DNA of 64,000 bases from Bolinopsis microptera (Eukaryota; Ctenophora; Tentaculata; Lobata; Bolinopsidae). The position numbers were made by a program, and so were the translations under genes. The notes below the pieces were generated by a model. It saw nothing but the letters and a program-made list of their open reading frames with translations, was not told where the DNA came from and did not search any database. Of the stretch, positions 10,301 to 22,500 are shown one piece after another (within the stretch, counting starts at the first letter, position 1; each line of letters starts with the position of its first letter). The stretch covers positions 8,114,635-8,178,634 of the forward strand of contig NC_087079.1 in NCBI RefSeq assembly GCF_026151205.1, in the 5' to 3' direction.

Positions 10301-11631
10301 GTAGCTGGTCGACACATATCAGCAACATGGTACCCAAAGCAAGGAGCACGCTATCTTGGGTATTCAGTGTGTTCAAAACTCGCGACAAGACCGTAATGAC
10401 TACTCTCTATAAGTCACTAGTAAGAAGCCTACTGGAATATTGCTGCCCACCCTGGAGCCCTACCAAGGTGACTGAAATACAGCTGATAGAGAGGGTGCAA
10501 AGAACTTTCACCAGTCGTATTGGCGGTCTTCAACATCTCAACTATTGGGAAAGACTTGTACAGCTTAAATTGATGTCTCTACAGCGCAGACGGGAGAGGT
10601 ATATCATCCTGATGATGTGGAAGATTCTCCATAATGTGGTACCAAACTGCTGTGATATCAAGTTCAAGGTGACCCCAAGACACGGTGATGTAGCTGTCAT
10701 ACCCTCATTGTCCAAGTCAAGTTCCGTACGCAACCAGTCACCAGGGACAAAAGGATTTCGCGATTATTTTGGCCAAAAATCGCGGTACCGCGAAATTTAA
10801 CAGGCTGTACATTAAAGTATACATAAAATTTGTCGCGGAGAATGGGAAATTTCGCGATTTCGTACATGCCGCGAAATCCTTTTGTCCCTGCCAGTCACTG
10901 TACAACAGGTCTTTTGCAGTCCAAGGACCGAAACTGTGGAACATAGTGCCGCACACAGTAAAGGCTGATACATCCTTTGACATGTTTAAGTATAGTTTGT
11001 CGAACTTTCTTGCTTTGATACCGGACAACCCTCCGGTCGCCGGCTACAGCTGCAGTTGGTAAAACTCACTGGTTGACTACTCGCCATCCAGGTGGTCAGA
11101 TATCTGATCTTCTGATGACCCTTCCGGCTCCACGGATGAACTCAACGAAGTAACGAAGTAAGTAATCCAATGTAGAAATTATTTCTGTTGTAATTTATTG
11201 TTGAACATTAATTAACTTGAAGTGTATTATTTAGCAGTTTACCTGTTTTTGAGAAGAACCATGAGAACAAGTCCATTAGCAACAATGGCAAATAATGATA
11301 AAACTGCCAGCGTTGCTAACAGTGTATGTATTTCCCACTGTTTAGCTCTTTCAAATCCCTCAATCCCAGAAAGGATCCTGTGATAAATTGGCAGTGTTAA
11401 ATGCTTTGAATACCTCGGAATCAATTTACAATAACAGAAAATTTCAAGAGCACAGTGTACTAAACAAAGTGGTGTTACTGAAATAGTAAATTAATATAAA
11501 ATGGTAGCATACTTCGATTTCTTTTTTGGGACATCTGGTATGAATAGAGTGTCGTTGGTAAGTAATTTAAATGTTGAGTTTAGGATGTGCGGAATCACAT
11601 CGCCTGTCTTTCCTATTGACGATTCTCCCAT
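7345..11631 (-). CDS. Rhodopsin-like (class A type) seven-transmembrane receptor, 9 exons, 404 aa
   Basis: Minus-strand coding exons: 11631-11513, 11377-11243, 9292-9136, 8830-8748, 8627-8512, 8345-8221, 8092-8023, 7909-7767 and 7611-7345. All phases join; the intron after exon 8 needs a GC-AG donor. Predicted membrane segments fall near residues 58-81 (with VANGLVL, the TM1 Asn motif), 93-115, 133-152, 175-196, 222-244, 291-312 and 328-347. Extracellular cysteines near 128 and 209 could form the usual TM3-loop disulfide. The N-terminus has Asn-glycosylation sites NST and NDT. The TM3 DRY position reads ERL, TM6 lacks CWxP, and the TM7 NPxxY position is degenerate (LPLMN) before LRNKVREL. It is therefore a divergent receptor; ligand and G-protein coupling cannot be told. 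The large second intron holds a LINE. Confidence 0.8.
9480..11165 (+). mobile_element. Degenerate CR1/jockey-type LINE inside GPCR intron
   Basis: Broken plus-strand frames give KGSRCEAGNYRPVTLTSNVV, KQHGFRANRSCLTQM, a LDYA..KAFDKVD block crossing a two-base insertion near 9765, GVPQGSVLGPLLFILFIND, FFADD, and after another shift near 10250, VRDLGVMVSSDRSWSTHISN and SLVRSLLEYCCPPWSP. The end block KLWNIVPHTVKADTSFDMFK closes at the stop 11060-11062. Frameshifts and truncation make it a fossil. The 3' end shows ACGAAGTA repeated near 11150-11162. It lies in the second intron of the receptor gene, antisense to it. Confidence 0.8.
10742..10890. mobile_element. 149-bp hAT-type MITE with 8-bp target duplication
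   Basis: Perfect terminal inverted repeats CAGGGACAAAAGGATTTCGCG (21 bases) bound a 149-base element. The 8-base sequence CCAGTCAC is duplicated directly on both sides (10734-10741 and 10891-10898). An 8-bp duplication and a CAGGG start are hallmarks of hAT transposons. Removing the element restores the LINE frame around it (VRNQS joined to LYNRSFAVQGPKLWN), so it inserted after the LINE did. Confidence 0.9.
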
Positions 11632-11639
11632 ATTACTGC

Positions 11640-14331
11640 ATCACATTCAATGCCTACAATTATAAAGCTGTGTTTCTTACTGGAAGCAAGTTGATACTTA
11701 ACAAGAAAATTCTGAAAGTGCTGGATTTCTTCAATCGTCTTCATATTATATATAGCCTGTAAGACGACAAATTAAATTGCACTCAAATATGTTACAGCAT
11801 ATTGACCTGCTTGTTAAAAGGGTTAATTTGACAGTGATAAATACCATCTTCACTTTATCGATGTTGGTGACTTGGTGCTGCACTTATCAGAGAATCTCGT
11901 CATCACAGTGCCAATAATATAGTACTTTCTTGACTGATACATTATATTATCAGTCAAGAAAATCCTATATCAATGTTTCACTTCGTAGAGCTGAGAAATA
12001 GGTTACAACTACAGGGGGGGGGGGGAGTCAGTAGCCATACGTTGGGTCATATACCACCGCCGTGTTTTATATTTGAGAGTTGTTGCTTTGCAGATGGCAT
12101 ACTGTACCTACTTGTTCGAGGATTCCGTCACAAAAATTTGAAAATTCGATTTTTTCTTTTTTTTGGGGATTTAAAATGACAAAGTTATCAAGCAATTTGT
12201 TTATCTCGTTAGCAAAATTGATTGGGTACTCAATTATTACCCAATTCCGACGACACCGCAATTGAGCTCTCTGCACGATTCCCATAATGCGGATGTAGCC
12301 TCAACCCAATCACCTGATCACACGTAATGAAAAAACTCGTTATGCTTCATATCTCGGTCACCTGAGAAGCTAGAACTCTCATTTCTTCAGGACAAACGTA
12401 ATTTAAATGGTCAAACACCATTCAATAAAATTTGGCTCGATCCGACTATCCAAACCATCAAATAAATGCGAAAATGAACCTTGATATGCAAAAAATGAAA
12501 ACGAATATTTTTCCATTTGACAAATTCCTCGAACCAGTGGTGGTAGGAAGTCATACCAGAAAGAATTATTTCAATTGGGCACTAAGTGACTGAGCTATTA
12601 AGGCCAACGTATGACTTTTGCCCCCCCCCCCCCCCCCCCCCCTGTACATTATTTCATACATACCAAATTTGATGCTGTTTTCTGGGGAGGTATAGTGCGC
12701 ACCCTGTGAGGAAACGAAGCTGCTTCTCAGTTACCCAGGTCTCAAATTTGAAAATACTTTTCTGACAATTTTTTTTTTCCTTCACAAGAAATCAGAATTG
12801 CGTCTAATTTTAAGTGTCACCCTTAAAAATTAAGGGTGACACTTAATCGTGAATTTGGTGAATACTATTTTTAAATTTGCCACTTAAACTCCTTTTTAAG
12901 TGCGACCTCATACTTAAAACGCTTGGTGAATACGGGCCTTATATACTGCCTTTGAAAAGTTGAATCATTATTCATGAGTTTATAAGTAAGTCAAAAAGTT
13001 TGTGGTAAGTTCGATTTTAACCACGAGATTACTATATCGTAGTTTCGTCACAGATCTTATCTTAACTGAAGTTAATTTATCTTACAATGAATTAGTTATT
13101 CACTTTAAATAATTCTTTGCTTATCTAATTGCTATGGTGTAGATTATTATTGTACTAACAATTTTTTGTTTTAAATTTAGTATGGTTTCTTGAAACATGA
13201 AAGCTACCGGTTCTCATTCATGAGCATCAGCTAAGAGAGCTAAAGGCTAGAACGTGACCGGAAGCTGTTGGCTCCTCTCCACAGCTCCACTCGCTAGTCT
13301 CCAGGTAAATTTTTATAGCTTAATACTAAAATTGGAATTATAGTACATCAATTTATAGCTGGGGCAGATGTTGTACTCACATGATCATGTGAATACTGAA
13401 TAGGCATTGTTTGTGAAAGATTCTTTTACAGACCTAGAGGAATGAGGATTCAATAGTAGTCCCGTGCGTCTAGAGTTAATCATCCATTCACAATGTCTGA
13501 ATCACAGCAAATTTACTAATTTTTATTGCTTTCAAGAGGATACCTTAAAAGTTGGAGGTTTGGTGTTTTTCATTTTAAATCCTGGCAATATTGCAACATA
13601 TCATAATGATGCAGCACTGAAAATGTAATTTGAAGTAGAATAATGAAAAATCATCTCGAATTGACACGCAGATCGACAATTAGACATAAATAAATTTGTA
13701 GCTTAACTCACATTTGCATTTATTGGTCACGTTATTATAACGTCTCCTTAATTCCTTGGCATGTCATTATAAATTTGATCTTACTTCGTAATTCGTATGT
13801 TAGTTTGTTTGTAATCATGTGATTGTAACCGTCTTAAGCTGTGACACTTGTTTTAGTCGCTATGCCATTCACTTTCGTTTAAATTTTTTCCAACATGAAC
13901 ACTTACAGTTTGAAGAAAGCGGAATAAAAATCATGAAATTTTACCACATCCGAAAAAAACTGTGATCTTAAGTTAATCTTCACGTGGTAATCCACCACGT
14001 CCTGCTTACTATTTCATTCCTCTATTTTTAAATATTAGGTTTCGTGTGCACGAGATTTCCGGAATGGTTAATCAACGTTTCAATCTTACTGATCAATGAT
14101 CATGCATATTTCTTTGAAGGTATCAATTATTGTCGGTGAAACGAAACAACGTGGATTCGACAAAGGAAATTAAAGTTCTTTAAATTTATTTTCCTTCTCT
14201 TTTTGCGACACGAGAGTTGCTTCAGATCAAACGGTTTCCTTGTCCATCCGATCATAATCACGTTGCTTATACTTCTTAATAATTGTAATTAATTTGTGGT
14301 GCAGATATAGGCTTTAAAAATTATAATATAA
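11640..14331. other. No gene supported; low-complexity runs and repeat fragments
   Basis: A G run lies at about 12014-12025 and a C run at about 12620-12641. The block 12239-12300 (CGCAATTGAGCTCTCTGCACG and following) resembles 63060-63110, suggesting a dispersed repeat. GGTGAATACGGGCC near 12923-12936 looks like one end of a MITE, but I found no partner end. CTCCAG followed by GTAAAT at about 13300 could be a noncoding exon end, but nothing confirms it. Confidence 0.4.
12810..12846. repeat. Perfect 17-bp inverted repeat with 3-base loop
   Basis: TTAAGTGTCACCCTTAA at 12810-12826 is followed by AAA and then its exact reverse complement at 12830-12846. It is probably the internal fold of a degraded MITE, because GAATACGGGCC-like sequence lies about 85 bases downstream. 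Confidence 0.7.
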
Positions 14332-14406
14332 TTTCTAGAATATGAATACGGTGCTGTTACATATTATTATGTACCGGCACCGTTTTCATAATTCATATTC
14401 TAGAAA
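14332..14406. repeat. 75-bp inverted repeat
   Basis: TTTCTAGAATATGAAT at the left is mirrored at the right end, and the inner arms ACGGTGC/GCACCGT continue the pairing with a six-base offset. The centre is ACATATTATTATGT-like. It looks like a very small foldback or MITE; no target-site duplication was identified. Confidence 0.65.
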
Positions 14407-14671
14407 CATACGTTTTAAAATCGGTAAAATTCGAAACAAAGGTAGTGCGGCTGTAGGTCTAAAGTATTAAATTTAAAGACGGATAAAAACAGACGAAAAA
14501 CCGTCATAAGACGGCACAACATTCTAGAAGTCATAGCACCGAGCCGAGAAGTACGATATTTATTCTGTAACAAGCAAACTATCCCGTTTAGTTTTGAAAA
14601 GATCTCAGAGTTAGTTCAAGTTTATCAAAGTTTTTCGATGTGATCATTTTTTCGATTGTATGTACACTGTA

Positions 14672-14881
14672 CAGTAATACCCTGATTTACCGCGGAGTTT
14701 GCTAAAAAGCCGCGGTAAATCGGGCCAGGGTTTGGCAAACCCGGTTTGCGGTAAATCGGAGTTTTGATTGTTTACATTATGTAATAATATGTATGTTAAG
14801 TCCTATTTAGGGGAAGGAAATGGTTGCGGTAAATCGGGGTTTGCGGTAAATCGGGGTTTGCGGTAAATTGTAGTTTTACTG
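14672..14881. mobile_element. 210-bp pogo/Tc1-like MITE with TA target site
   Basis: The ends CAGTAATACCCTGATTTACC and the inverse of GGTAAATTGTAGTTTTACTG are imperfect inverted repeats, flanked by TA on both sides (14670-14671, 14882-14883). The unit GCGGTAAATCGGGGTTT is repeated near the right end. The CAGTAnnACCCnGATTTA-type end resembles pogo/Tigger elements. There is no coding capacity. Confidence 0.6.
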
Positions 14882-14883
14882 TA

Positions 14884-17800
14884 CTTATCTCTACTGTATA
14901 CAGTAGAGAATCTAAAATTTGTGTTACTGATTTATAGTGAGATATGAATGTGGTCCAATTCACTCCGACCATCCTCTTTTAGATAGAGCTTTTTTCGTTA
15001 TATATATATATGTCTTTTCTTACAAAAACCACGGTGCAGTTATTGACTGATATTTTCGAACTGATAGTCAATATGAATATTTAAAGAATTTCGTCTAATG
15101 ACGGTCAATCATTCCATTGCATAGAGGCATAAAGTATCAAGATCAATGAAGCTGAGTGACCATTTCCAACCACCGGCTTGCCGCAATGTGGCTTAAAAAG
15201 ACAATTGGATGTTTAGAGATAGTTAGACTAGTGGAGAGTGAGTGGGGGGGAGAAGGGGGAGGAGTCGTTTGAGGGGTCACAAAGTGGACAATTATAGAAT
15301 TATTCAATTAAATCAAGCTGAACTAGGCAAGGGTTATGTTTCTCTGCATCTAGCCTTTATTTCGATTCTGCTGAATAATTTAAGGCATCTAATTTTACCG
15401 CTGTGTAGATTGGATGTAAAAACTTTCTGTTACATTTTACTTACATCTTTACTACTGTAGTAATTTTCGGTACTTAACCTTGTCGCTGTCTCGTCCTTTT
15501 TTTAAGAGATCTCATGATTATCCAGATTAGGGACGATTGAGCCCACTTTAATGTCTTTCCTTAGGGTTCTACTAAGCCCTTTAGTAATTTGGTAACTTTA
15601 AACTTAATTTGTCATCGTATTTGCTTTTCTGGTGGTACTCAATAACATTAACAGTTCAGATGCGCATCAAATTATATTGTGCGTATTGAGCATATCGGTA
15701 ATCGGAATGTAAAGAATTGGTTATTATTTACATTTTGAAAATATAATACTTCAAGAACAGTGAAATAATTGTTTCCACTGACACACCTTTGTTTTGCTTT
15801 ATTATATGCCTTTCTCTTATCTTGGATTTTCTCCAATATCTTGTCAATGCCCCACTACATCAGGAAGTTTGATAATGTAATTTAAATTAACGTTTAAGTT
15901 TATTCTATAAACGATAATATAATTTATAAAGGCGTCAACTAACGGTGATGGGCGTTAACCTCAGTTTATCTTTTGTCCAACATTGCAAGGATTGCATCAT
16001 AGTATTCAGTAAGCCGCCTTAAACCAGGTTTATAAGCCGCTTTAAAATTCGAATATTAGAGAATGATCATGCAACATGACCGTCACACTGTTGCTTAAAA
16101 CGTTTTACGTAAATACCAATATGTTACATGAATGAGTCTTATTCAGTTTATCTTGAACGTACGGCGTTTTACTTTATTCGCCAATTTAAAGATATCCCCG
16201 AAGTTAAACTGGCCTTTTGATCCCGAGCCAAGCATGAAGTTCAGTGTGTGACCTGAATAACACATGGCACCATTTATTGTCGCTTCTCCGTGCTATTCAG
16301 CTACAGATAGCTGCTCCAGCATATTATTTTCCTTCCCAGAACTTTCTTGGAATCTATTCACAAATCACGATAATATCTCGGAAATGTCCATCCTCCCACT
16401 TTCCGGTCCCAAACCAAACCACCAATGAACGCCCACAACTCCAACTCTGTCTCGCTGCAACCCCCTCCTCCCACTTCTCTATTTCAACAACAAACACAGC
16501 ACTATTTTAACTATTTTTATTTTAACACATTTTAAACGTTGCTCCCCCACGTGTTTATACTACAGACAATCTCTGCTTATCAGCTGAGATGGCGTGCTGT
16601 GGAATTCCGGGTCCATATTGCTGTGTTTTGTGGGTGGGGGAGGGGGTGATCTGCTGATGTAGGAGGAGATGATGGAGGACTGGAATGTTCCATTATAGAT
16701 GAGGGTTTCCTTCCGATGGTGAAACTTTCCCATGCCTGCTTTTAACATTTGTAGTCTGTTACACCGTGTTTTGAATTGGTAACTCCTACAGTTAAGTATT
16801 TAAAGAAGTCGGCGGAGTAGAATCGAATTTTCCAGTTTCACTTTTACTGAACTGTTCTGAAAGCCGTCCTGTTTTTTGCTAACCGTCCTGCTTTCGCTAA
16901 ACTTCAATCGGCTCATTAATATCGGATACCTTTATCGGCAAACGCCCATCTAACATCTTATACAGTGGCCATAGAGAGCATAAAAACAAAGCCATGAGCT
17001 CATAATTCTTGTATCGTAGAAAGATGGACTATAGTAACATTTTATAACTGTGCACAATCATAGTTGTACTTTGCTTATGTTGTAATGTACCGACCAATAG
17101 GATAGGGGCGCTGGAATTTTCTCACAGCAAACAATCGATATTCTTGTATCTTGACTTGATGTGTTACTTTGAAGTGTAAACTGTGCTGAGTTCATTACGA
17201 GTTTGTAAGAATCAGAATGGTTACATTTTAAAAGAACCCATCTGACACCTCATGTATCATATAGTAAAGGAACAGCTTAGTAATCAGTATCCATGGAAAC
17301 AAAAGGATAATTTACAGATAGATCAAATATTTATATTATGTTGTACTGAAGTTGATTTTGGTCGATGTCCAATTTCTCACGGGGCAATGCCGAATAATTA
17401 TCGAAGATGTCAATTTGTAAAAGAGCAATGAGCACACTATTGCTGCCAGCATTTCATAATTTCTGATTACCTTTTGGCTTTTGGTCGACAAATGTGGGAT
17501 TGAGTTGCTTGTTTATGATATTTGAGATCTACATTATAGTAATTTATATATCCTTGCCTTATTAGTTCAATTAGGTTCGATTGGGTTATTTACTTACCGT
17601 AAGGCTAAAGTTTACCGACTAAGTCTGCACAAAATTTTGTAGTCATTAATTAAGTTAGTATCAGCTTGAGTAGATACTAATGTAGTTTAAGGTGTATATG
17701 TATACATTTTAGGATAAGTGTGTATACCTGCCTGTTAACCAGAGTATCACATTTTCGTGAAGTTCGCATTTCATCTTTGTTATTCTAAGTCCATTTAACC

Positions 17801-19259
17801 GTGGTTTTTAGTTTCAGTAATCAATCATTTCTTTGCACTATCAATTATTGTGACAGACTGCGTGTAAATCTGTGTTGCTGACTCACTAAAGTTATTTGTA
17901 CCTCTGGACTTTATTTGAAAAAAGGTTTCCAGGCTTCATTTTATTTTTAATTTCTCAAAATTCGTTCAATACCTTCAATAGACCATTCTATCAGAAGCCA
18001 ATCCTTTGAACATCTTTTTTCTGAATATTCTAGCTGCTACGGTAGATACGATCGATGAGCATTCAGCATACCATGACCATTACATAATACATGTCAAACT
18101 CCAAAGGATACAGATAATACATGTTAAACTCACTTCCGAAGGATACCAATGTCACGTGACTTCTCACTGCGACGATTATCAGTCCGACTATCAATTCCAG
18201 AGCCCCCTGGTCCCTGAACTAAACTAATTCTGTTTTGTCTAAGTTTGACTAATGCTTGACAGCAACTGTCTCCATCTGCCCTGTACTTAACTCTGCTTCT
18301 GTCTGCTTGTCAAACACGGCTCACTATTTCATGATTGTTTACTTTATCAGGAGGATCGAGCTATGATGTGCTATTTCTGTGCTGCGCGTGCATAATTATT
18401 TAGTGCTTGATAAATTGGCTAATGTTTCTGATGTTATAATCTTTTGTGCCGTTTTCTTTTTGTTATGGTAACATAACACATACGAAAAATTACGATTCTG
18501 ATAACTTAATAGCTTATAAAAGTATAAGAGTTGATCTTTTGTGTGAGTTTATGAATAGAATTATATCACTAACGTTTGCAGCTTTTGTTGATTTGGAAGT
18601 TTTAAAAGACAGAAACAAAGGAGAATGGACGTGTATAATGTTATTGCGGCTACGAAACGAAAACTGACAACATCCGCTGACGCGGTTATTGATAGCGAAA
18701 ATTTTTGTTTTAAATACGTATGAAATATATACCATGTACGTATTTTTACCTGAATTTTGGGCTGATCGTCATTTACCAAAACTGTCATAGAGATATTTAG
18801 CTAGTTTAATCAATAACCATATATATAATGGCAGATTAAGTCTTCAATCATTGATAAACAAATTGGTTACGTTAGTAATTGATAGGCTTCCTCCCGTATC
18901 CGATTTCTCAATTACTGTCAAACTTATAAGCTATAGCTCAACAAGGTTTTTTTGCAAGATAGTGTATATAGAATTCGTCATCGTTGTTATTACTAATACG
19001 GTAGTATGTTCGGTGCCTTTCCTTTCAATTAAAATGAACGTTGTTTGTATTCTTCGTAGTATCCTAGTTAATTTCAGCTAGTTTTTAACGGTTAGCCAAT
19101 AGCCATCTTTTAGAGGGGCTAGACTCTAGACCACTAATTAGTAATTAAGACACTTGGTATAATTAACATAAACCCTCTATCTATGGTGCACGCAATAGTA
19201 TTATAGGGAATAAAATATAAGGATAAGCTATCTATATATAATAGTCTATGTTCACTGTA
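14884..19259. other. AT-rich intergenic DNA, no gene supported
   Basis: Only short open frames without family resemblance are present, for example around 16244-16510, 18006-18227 and 18446-18667. A 20-base palindrome CTCTACTGTATACAGTAGAG lies at about 14889. A (TA)n run lies near 15000. ACATGTnAAACTC is repeated near 18089 and 18119. It could contain 5' noncoding exons or enhancers of the kinesin gene, which cannot be recognised by eye. Confidence 0.4.
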
Positions 19260-19542
19260 TGTCATAGTTCCCAAAGTTGAAAATCCGTTTGGCGCGGCTG
19301 TTCAAGTTTGATCCACCTTGTTCAGACTGAACGAGCTCGCGATAGGGAAAATTAGCAGAGACTTTGACGTCGCGCGCAATCTCCAAATCGCTTATACGCG
19401 TTAAAAGTCTAACTCTTTATCCGTTTCCGTGACATGTTTTTGTGAATTCAAAGTAGTTGGCGGCAATTTTGTGAACATATAATTACATCTTCCATGACCC
19501 ACGTAAGTAATTGTGTCAACTTTTACTCTTTTAGGTCAAGCA
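19260..19542 (+). promoter_or_regulatory. Probable upstream region and splice acceptor before kinesin start
   Basis: This stretch is richer in CpG than its surroundings (GCGCGGC near 19292, GACGTCGCGCGCAA near 19366) and contains a CRE-like TGACGTC at 19365-19371. A pyrimidine-rich tract ending in TTTTACTCTTTTAG at 19521-19534 is an evident 3' splice site only 8 bases before the start codon at 19543. The nearest upstream donor-like GTAAGT (19503) would give a 32-base intron, too short to be likely. The acceptor therefore serves either a distant 5' noncoding exon or a trans-spliced leader. Confidence 0.4.
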
Positions 19543-22500
19543 ATGAAAGACAGAATCAAAGTAATAGCGAGATTTAGACCGGGCGTCCCATCAAACATTT
19601 ACGATGTCAGAGAAGGCTCAGTGTTTGTAGATGTAAGTATGGGGGGGGGGGGGGGGGGGGCCCCCCCCAAGTATTCTGTAATCAGAAGTAAATAGCTTAG
19701 CTATACTCTTGGGAATTGACTGAAGCGCTTTATAATTAGTGATTATTGCGTAGATGTCAACAAGCATTCCAGTTTTATTTTCCTAGGTGCCCTATTAATG
19801 GTTGGAATTTACTACAGTTTTCAATTTCAACCACTCAAGTTATTCAATAAAAGTTTACTTCGAATTTTCAGGGGAAACCATACACGTATGACAGCGTCCT
19901 TGATCCGCAGAGTAGCCAGGAAGCAGTTTACAACAGTACAGCTAAACCTATCGTGCAAGGTTGGTTCACTTCTTATGCCCTCCGAGCGGACAATTTCTAA
20001 AAAGTCATGCAAAAATGTCTACCAAGACTCTTCGTGTTTAGAGGGAGAGTTCTCCCCTTGTTTAAAAAGTTTTGTTTCTTATTTTAAATATTCAAATGAA
20101 GCAAAAGAAGGGTCAACGTTGTGCTACCAGCTTGAGGAGGCCTCAAGTGGCAGTAACATTAACAATTCTTTCTGAGGATAATTTTGTCTATATTCTCGGC
20201 TATAAGATAAATCCTTGTGGTCTGGCTACAAGGCAACACTGTCATTTTCAACATACCAGGTGTTACTTTCAGTAAAGTCTCTTCTTACTTTGATAATTTA
20301 TGTTAAAAAATAAGAGTTGGATTTGTGATAGTTTGTTTTTTTTTCAGAACTGTTAAAGGGATACAACGCTACAATATTTGTGTACGGACAGACATCGAGC
20401 GGCAAGACGTACACAATGGAGGTACTGTATTCACTCTAGTAGATATAGACTTGGCTAGGACTGTGATAGCAAAACACATTTATTTTGACTCGTGGTTGGT
20501 CATCATATTATGTGTCTATACAAACTTCTCCCTAACTTTCTTATTGAATTCACTCATCTGATCTGCTAAAAGCTGCCTTGATGATCCATCTTACTATATA
20601 TAAAGCGAGACGATATATATATATCTGTGCCATTTTACTGACACCACGGCATCAACTTTAACGCGACTTTCCGCAAAAACCGTAAAAGATATACAACTGA
20701 AACTTTTTTGACTGGGTCAAATGCTTTTATGCTTTTCAAATCAGTATGAAAAAATGAAAAATTGGCCAAGGAATAGAAGTTTTAGAGCCCAAAATTTGGA
20801 CCCCCAAGTGGTGTCAAAAACGCGAATTAAATAGGTAATAATTATTTTAGTCTCTTGAGTCTTGACACCATTTTAGGGTTATACGGGTTCCTGCTAGTCC
20901 ATACAAAGTGTGTAGTTAATCTGTTTCTCAATAAAAACACTCTCCAGGGAGACCTAAGTGGGAGGAAACGCGGTATCATACCACGTGTGGTGGGGGACAT
21001 CTTCTCTCACATTGCAAAGATGGAGGACAAAGCCGAGTTCACCATCAAGATTGCTTATTACGAGATTTATATGGAGAAGATTCGGGATCTGCTCGATCGT
21101 GAGTAAACTTAAACTTTGAAATATCTCACTAGTCAACGATCATGATGGTTTAAATCCTGCTCTCTTCAAGAGACAGAAAACATCTGCTGATTTTAACCTC
21201 AAATATAATATGAAATGATTTCAAGAAATCTCTTTGAAGTAAACATAATTTCCACGTATTGCTTTTATTTCCCACGCCGATAAATACGTCTGAACTCAGC
21301 AAACAAGAAGAATCTGAGTATACACGAGGACAAGGCTAAGACGACGTATGTGAAGAATGTTACGGAGCAGTTTGTGGACTCTTCAGCTCAGATTCTGGAG
21401 TTGCTGAAGGAGGGGAAGAGGAACAGATCAGTCGCAGTCACTGGTAAGTTCAGACTTGTAATTTAGACTTGTGATTTGATGGTGTAAATACCAATTTGCA
21501 AAGATGTAACTAGTGATAAAATGAAAACAGTGATACAATTTATCTTTTAAAAACACGTAGACAGATACACAATTTGCCTTTTATCGGTTATATTGGTTTA
21601 TATCTTTATCACACACTTCGCAATTCGCATCAATTATTTCTTTTGGCATCACAATACGGAGCTATCTCGTACATATAAATACTAAATAGTCTCATAATGA
21701 AGTCCTACAACTGAGTTTTAATTCTGAATATTTTATCATGACGGTCGTAGTTACGAGTCTTAACGCTTGGTATTGTTATCAAGTTTTTCCCTTGTTCGAG
21801 ATAGACGTGTGATGTTTGCTTTAGTTGCTGCTGTGAAGGGGTTTATAAAAACCGAAGGTGAGTCGAGGAATGCTTGCCATCCTTCTCGTAATGTTTCCTG
21901 AAAATTCAATCGATTGGTGCCTCGGCTTAAATTTAACTATCAGTATAATAGTCAGGCAAGTAGAAAAAGCAAAATGAAAGCCAGAAACATTAAAACGTTA
22001 AAACGTGGAAATGATGAAAAGTGTTGAGTATCTTACGGATAGTTTCTCAGATGTAGTCTTGTTATTTTCAGTATCTTGTATCTCAGTTAGTTCCTCGTCT
22101 ACTGCTACTTTCTGGTATCCGCCACCAGACATTTAATTATTGTCCCTGATGCAAGTCATCAATCTTACTTTTACTAAAAAGTGCATTAAGTTACTGGGGT
22201 GTACTGGAAATAAGGAAGGGAAAAAGTGAACAAGTATTGAGTTCTATTACATGATTTAAATTCCCAAGGAATGGTTCCCAATTAACAAACAATTCTATAA
22301 CTCTTCTTGATAATACCGTAAACACAGGATTGATCAGAACGTAAAAGTGATGGAGTCAACTGAATTTAGATATGTGGTGTAACATGGTACTCGTTAAATC
22401 CCAACATTCCGACAAAATTATTATCTTATCGTGAGTGAAGTGGCTCTAACACTTATATCGCTCCTAGATCATGAGATATCAATTACAATTCTATATCTCA

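Noticed and set aside
19498-19534. A 32-base intron before the kinesin start codon
   Set aside because: GTAAGT at 19503 and AG at 19534 would form it, but 32 bases is below normal animal intron length; a distant 5' exon or a trans-spliced leader is more likely.
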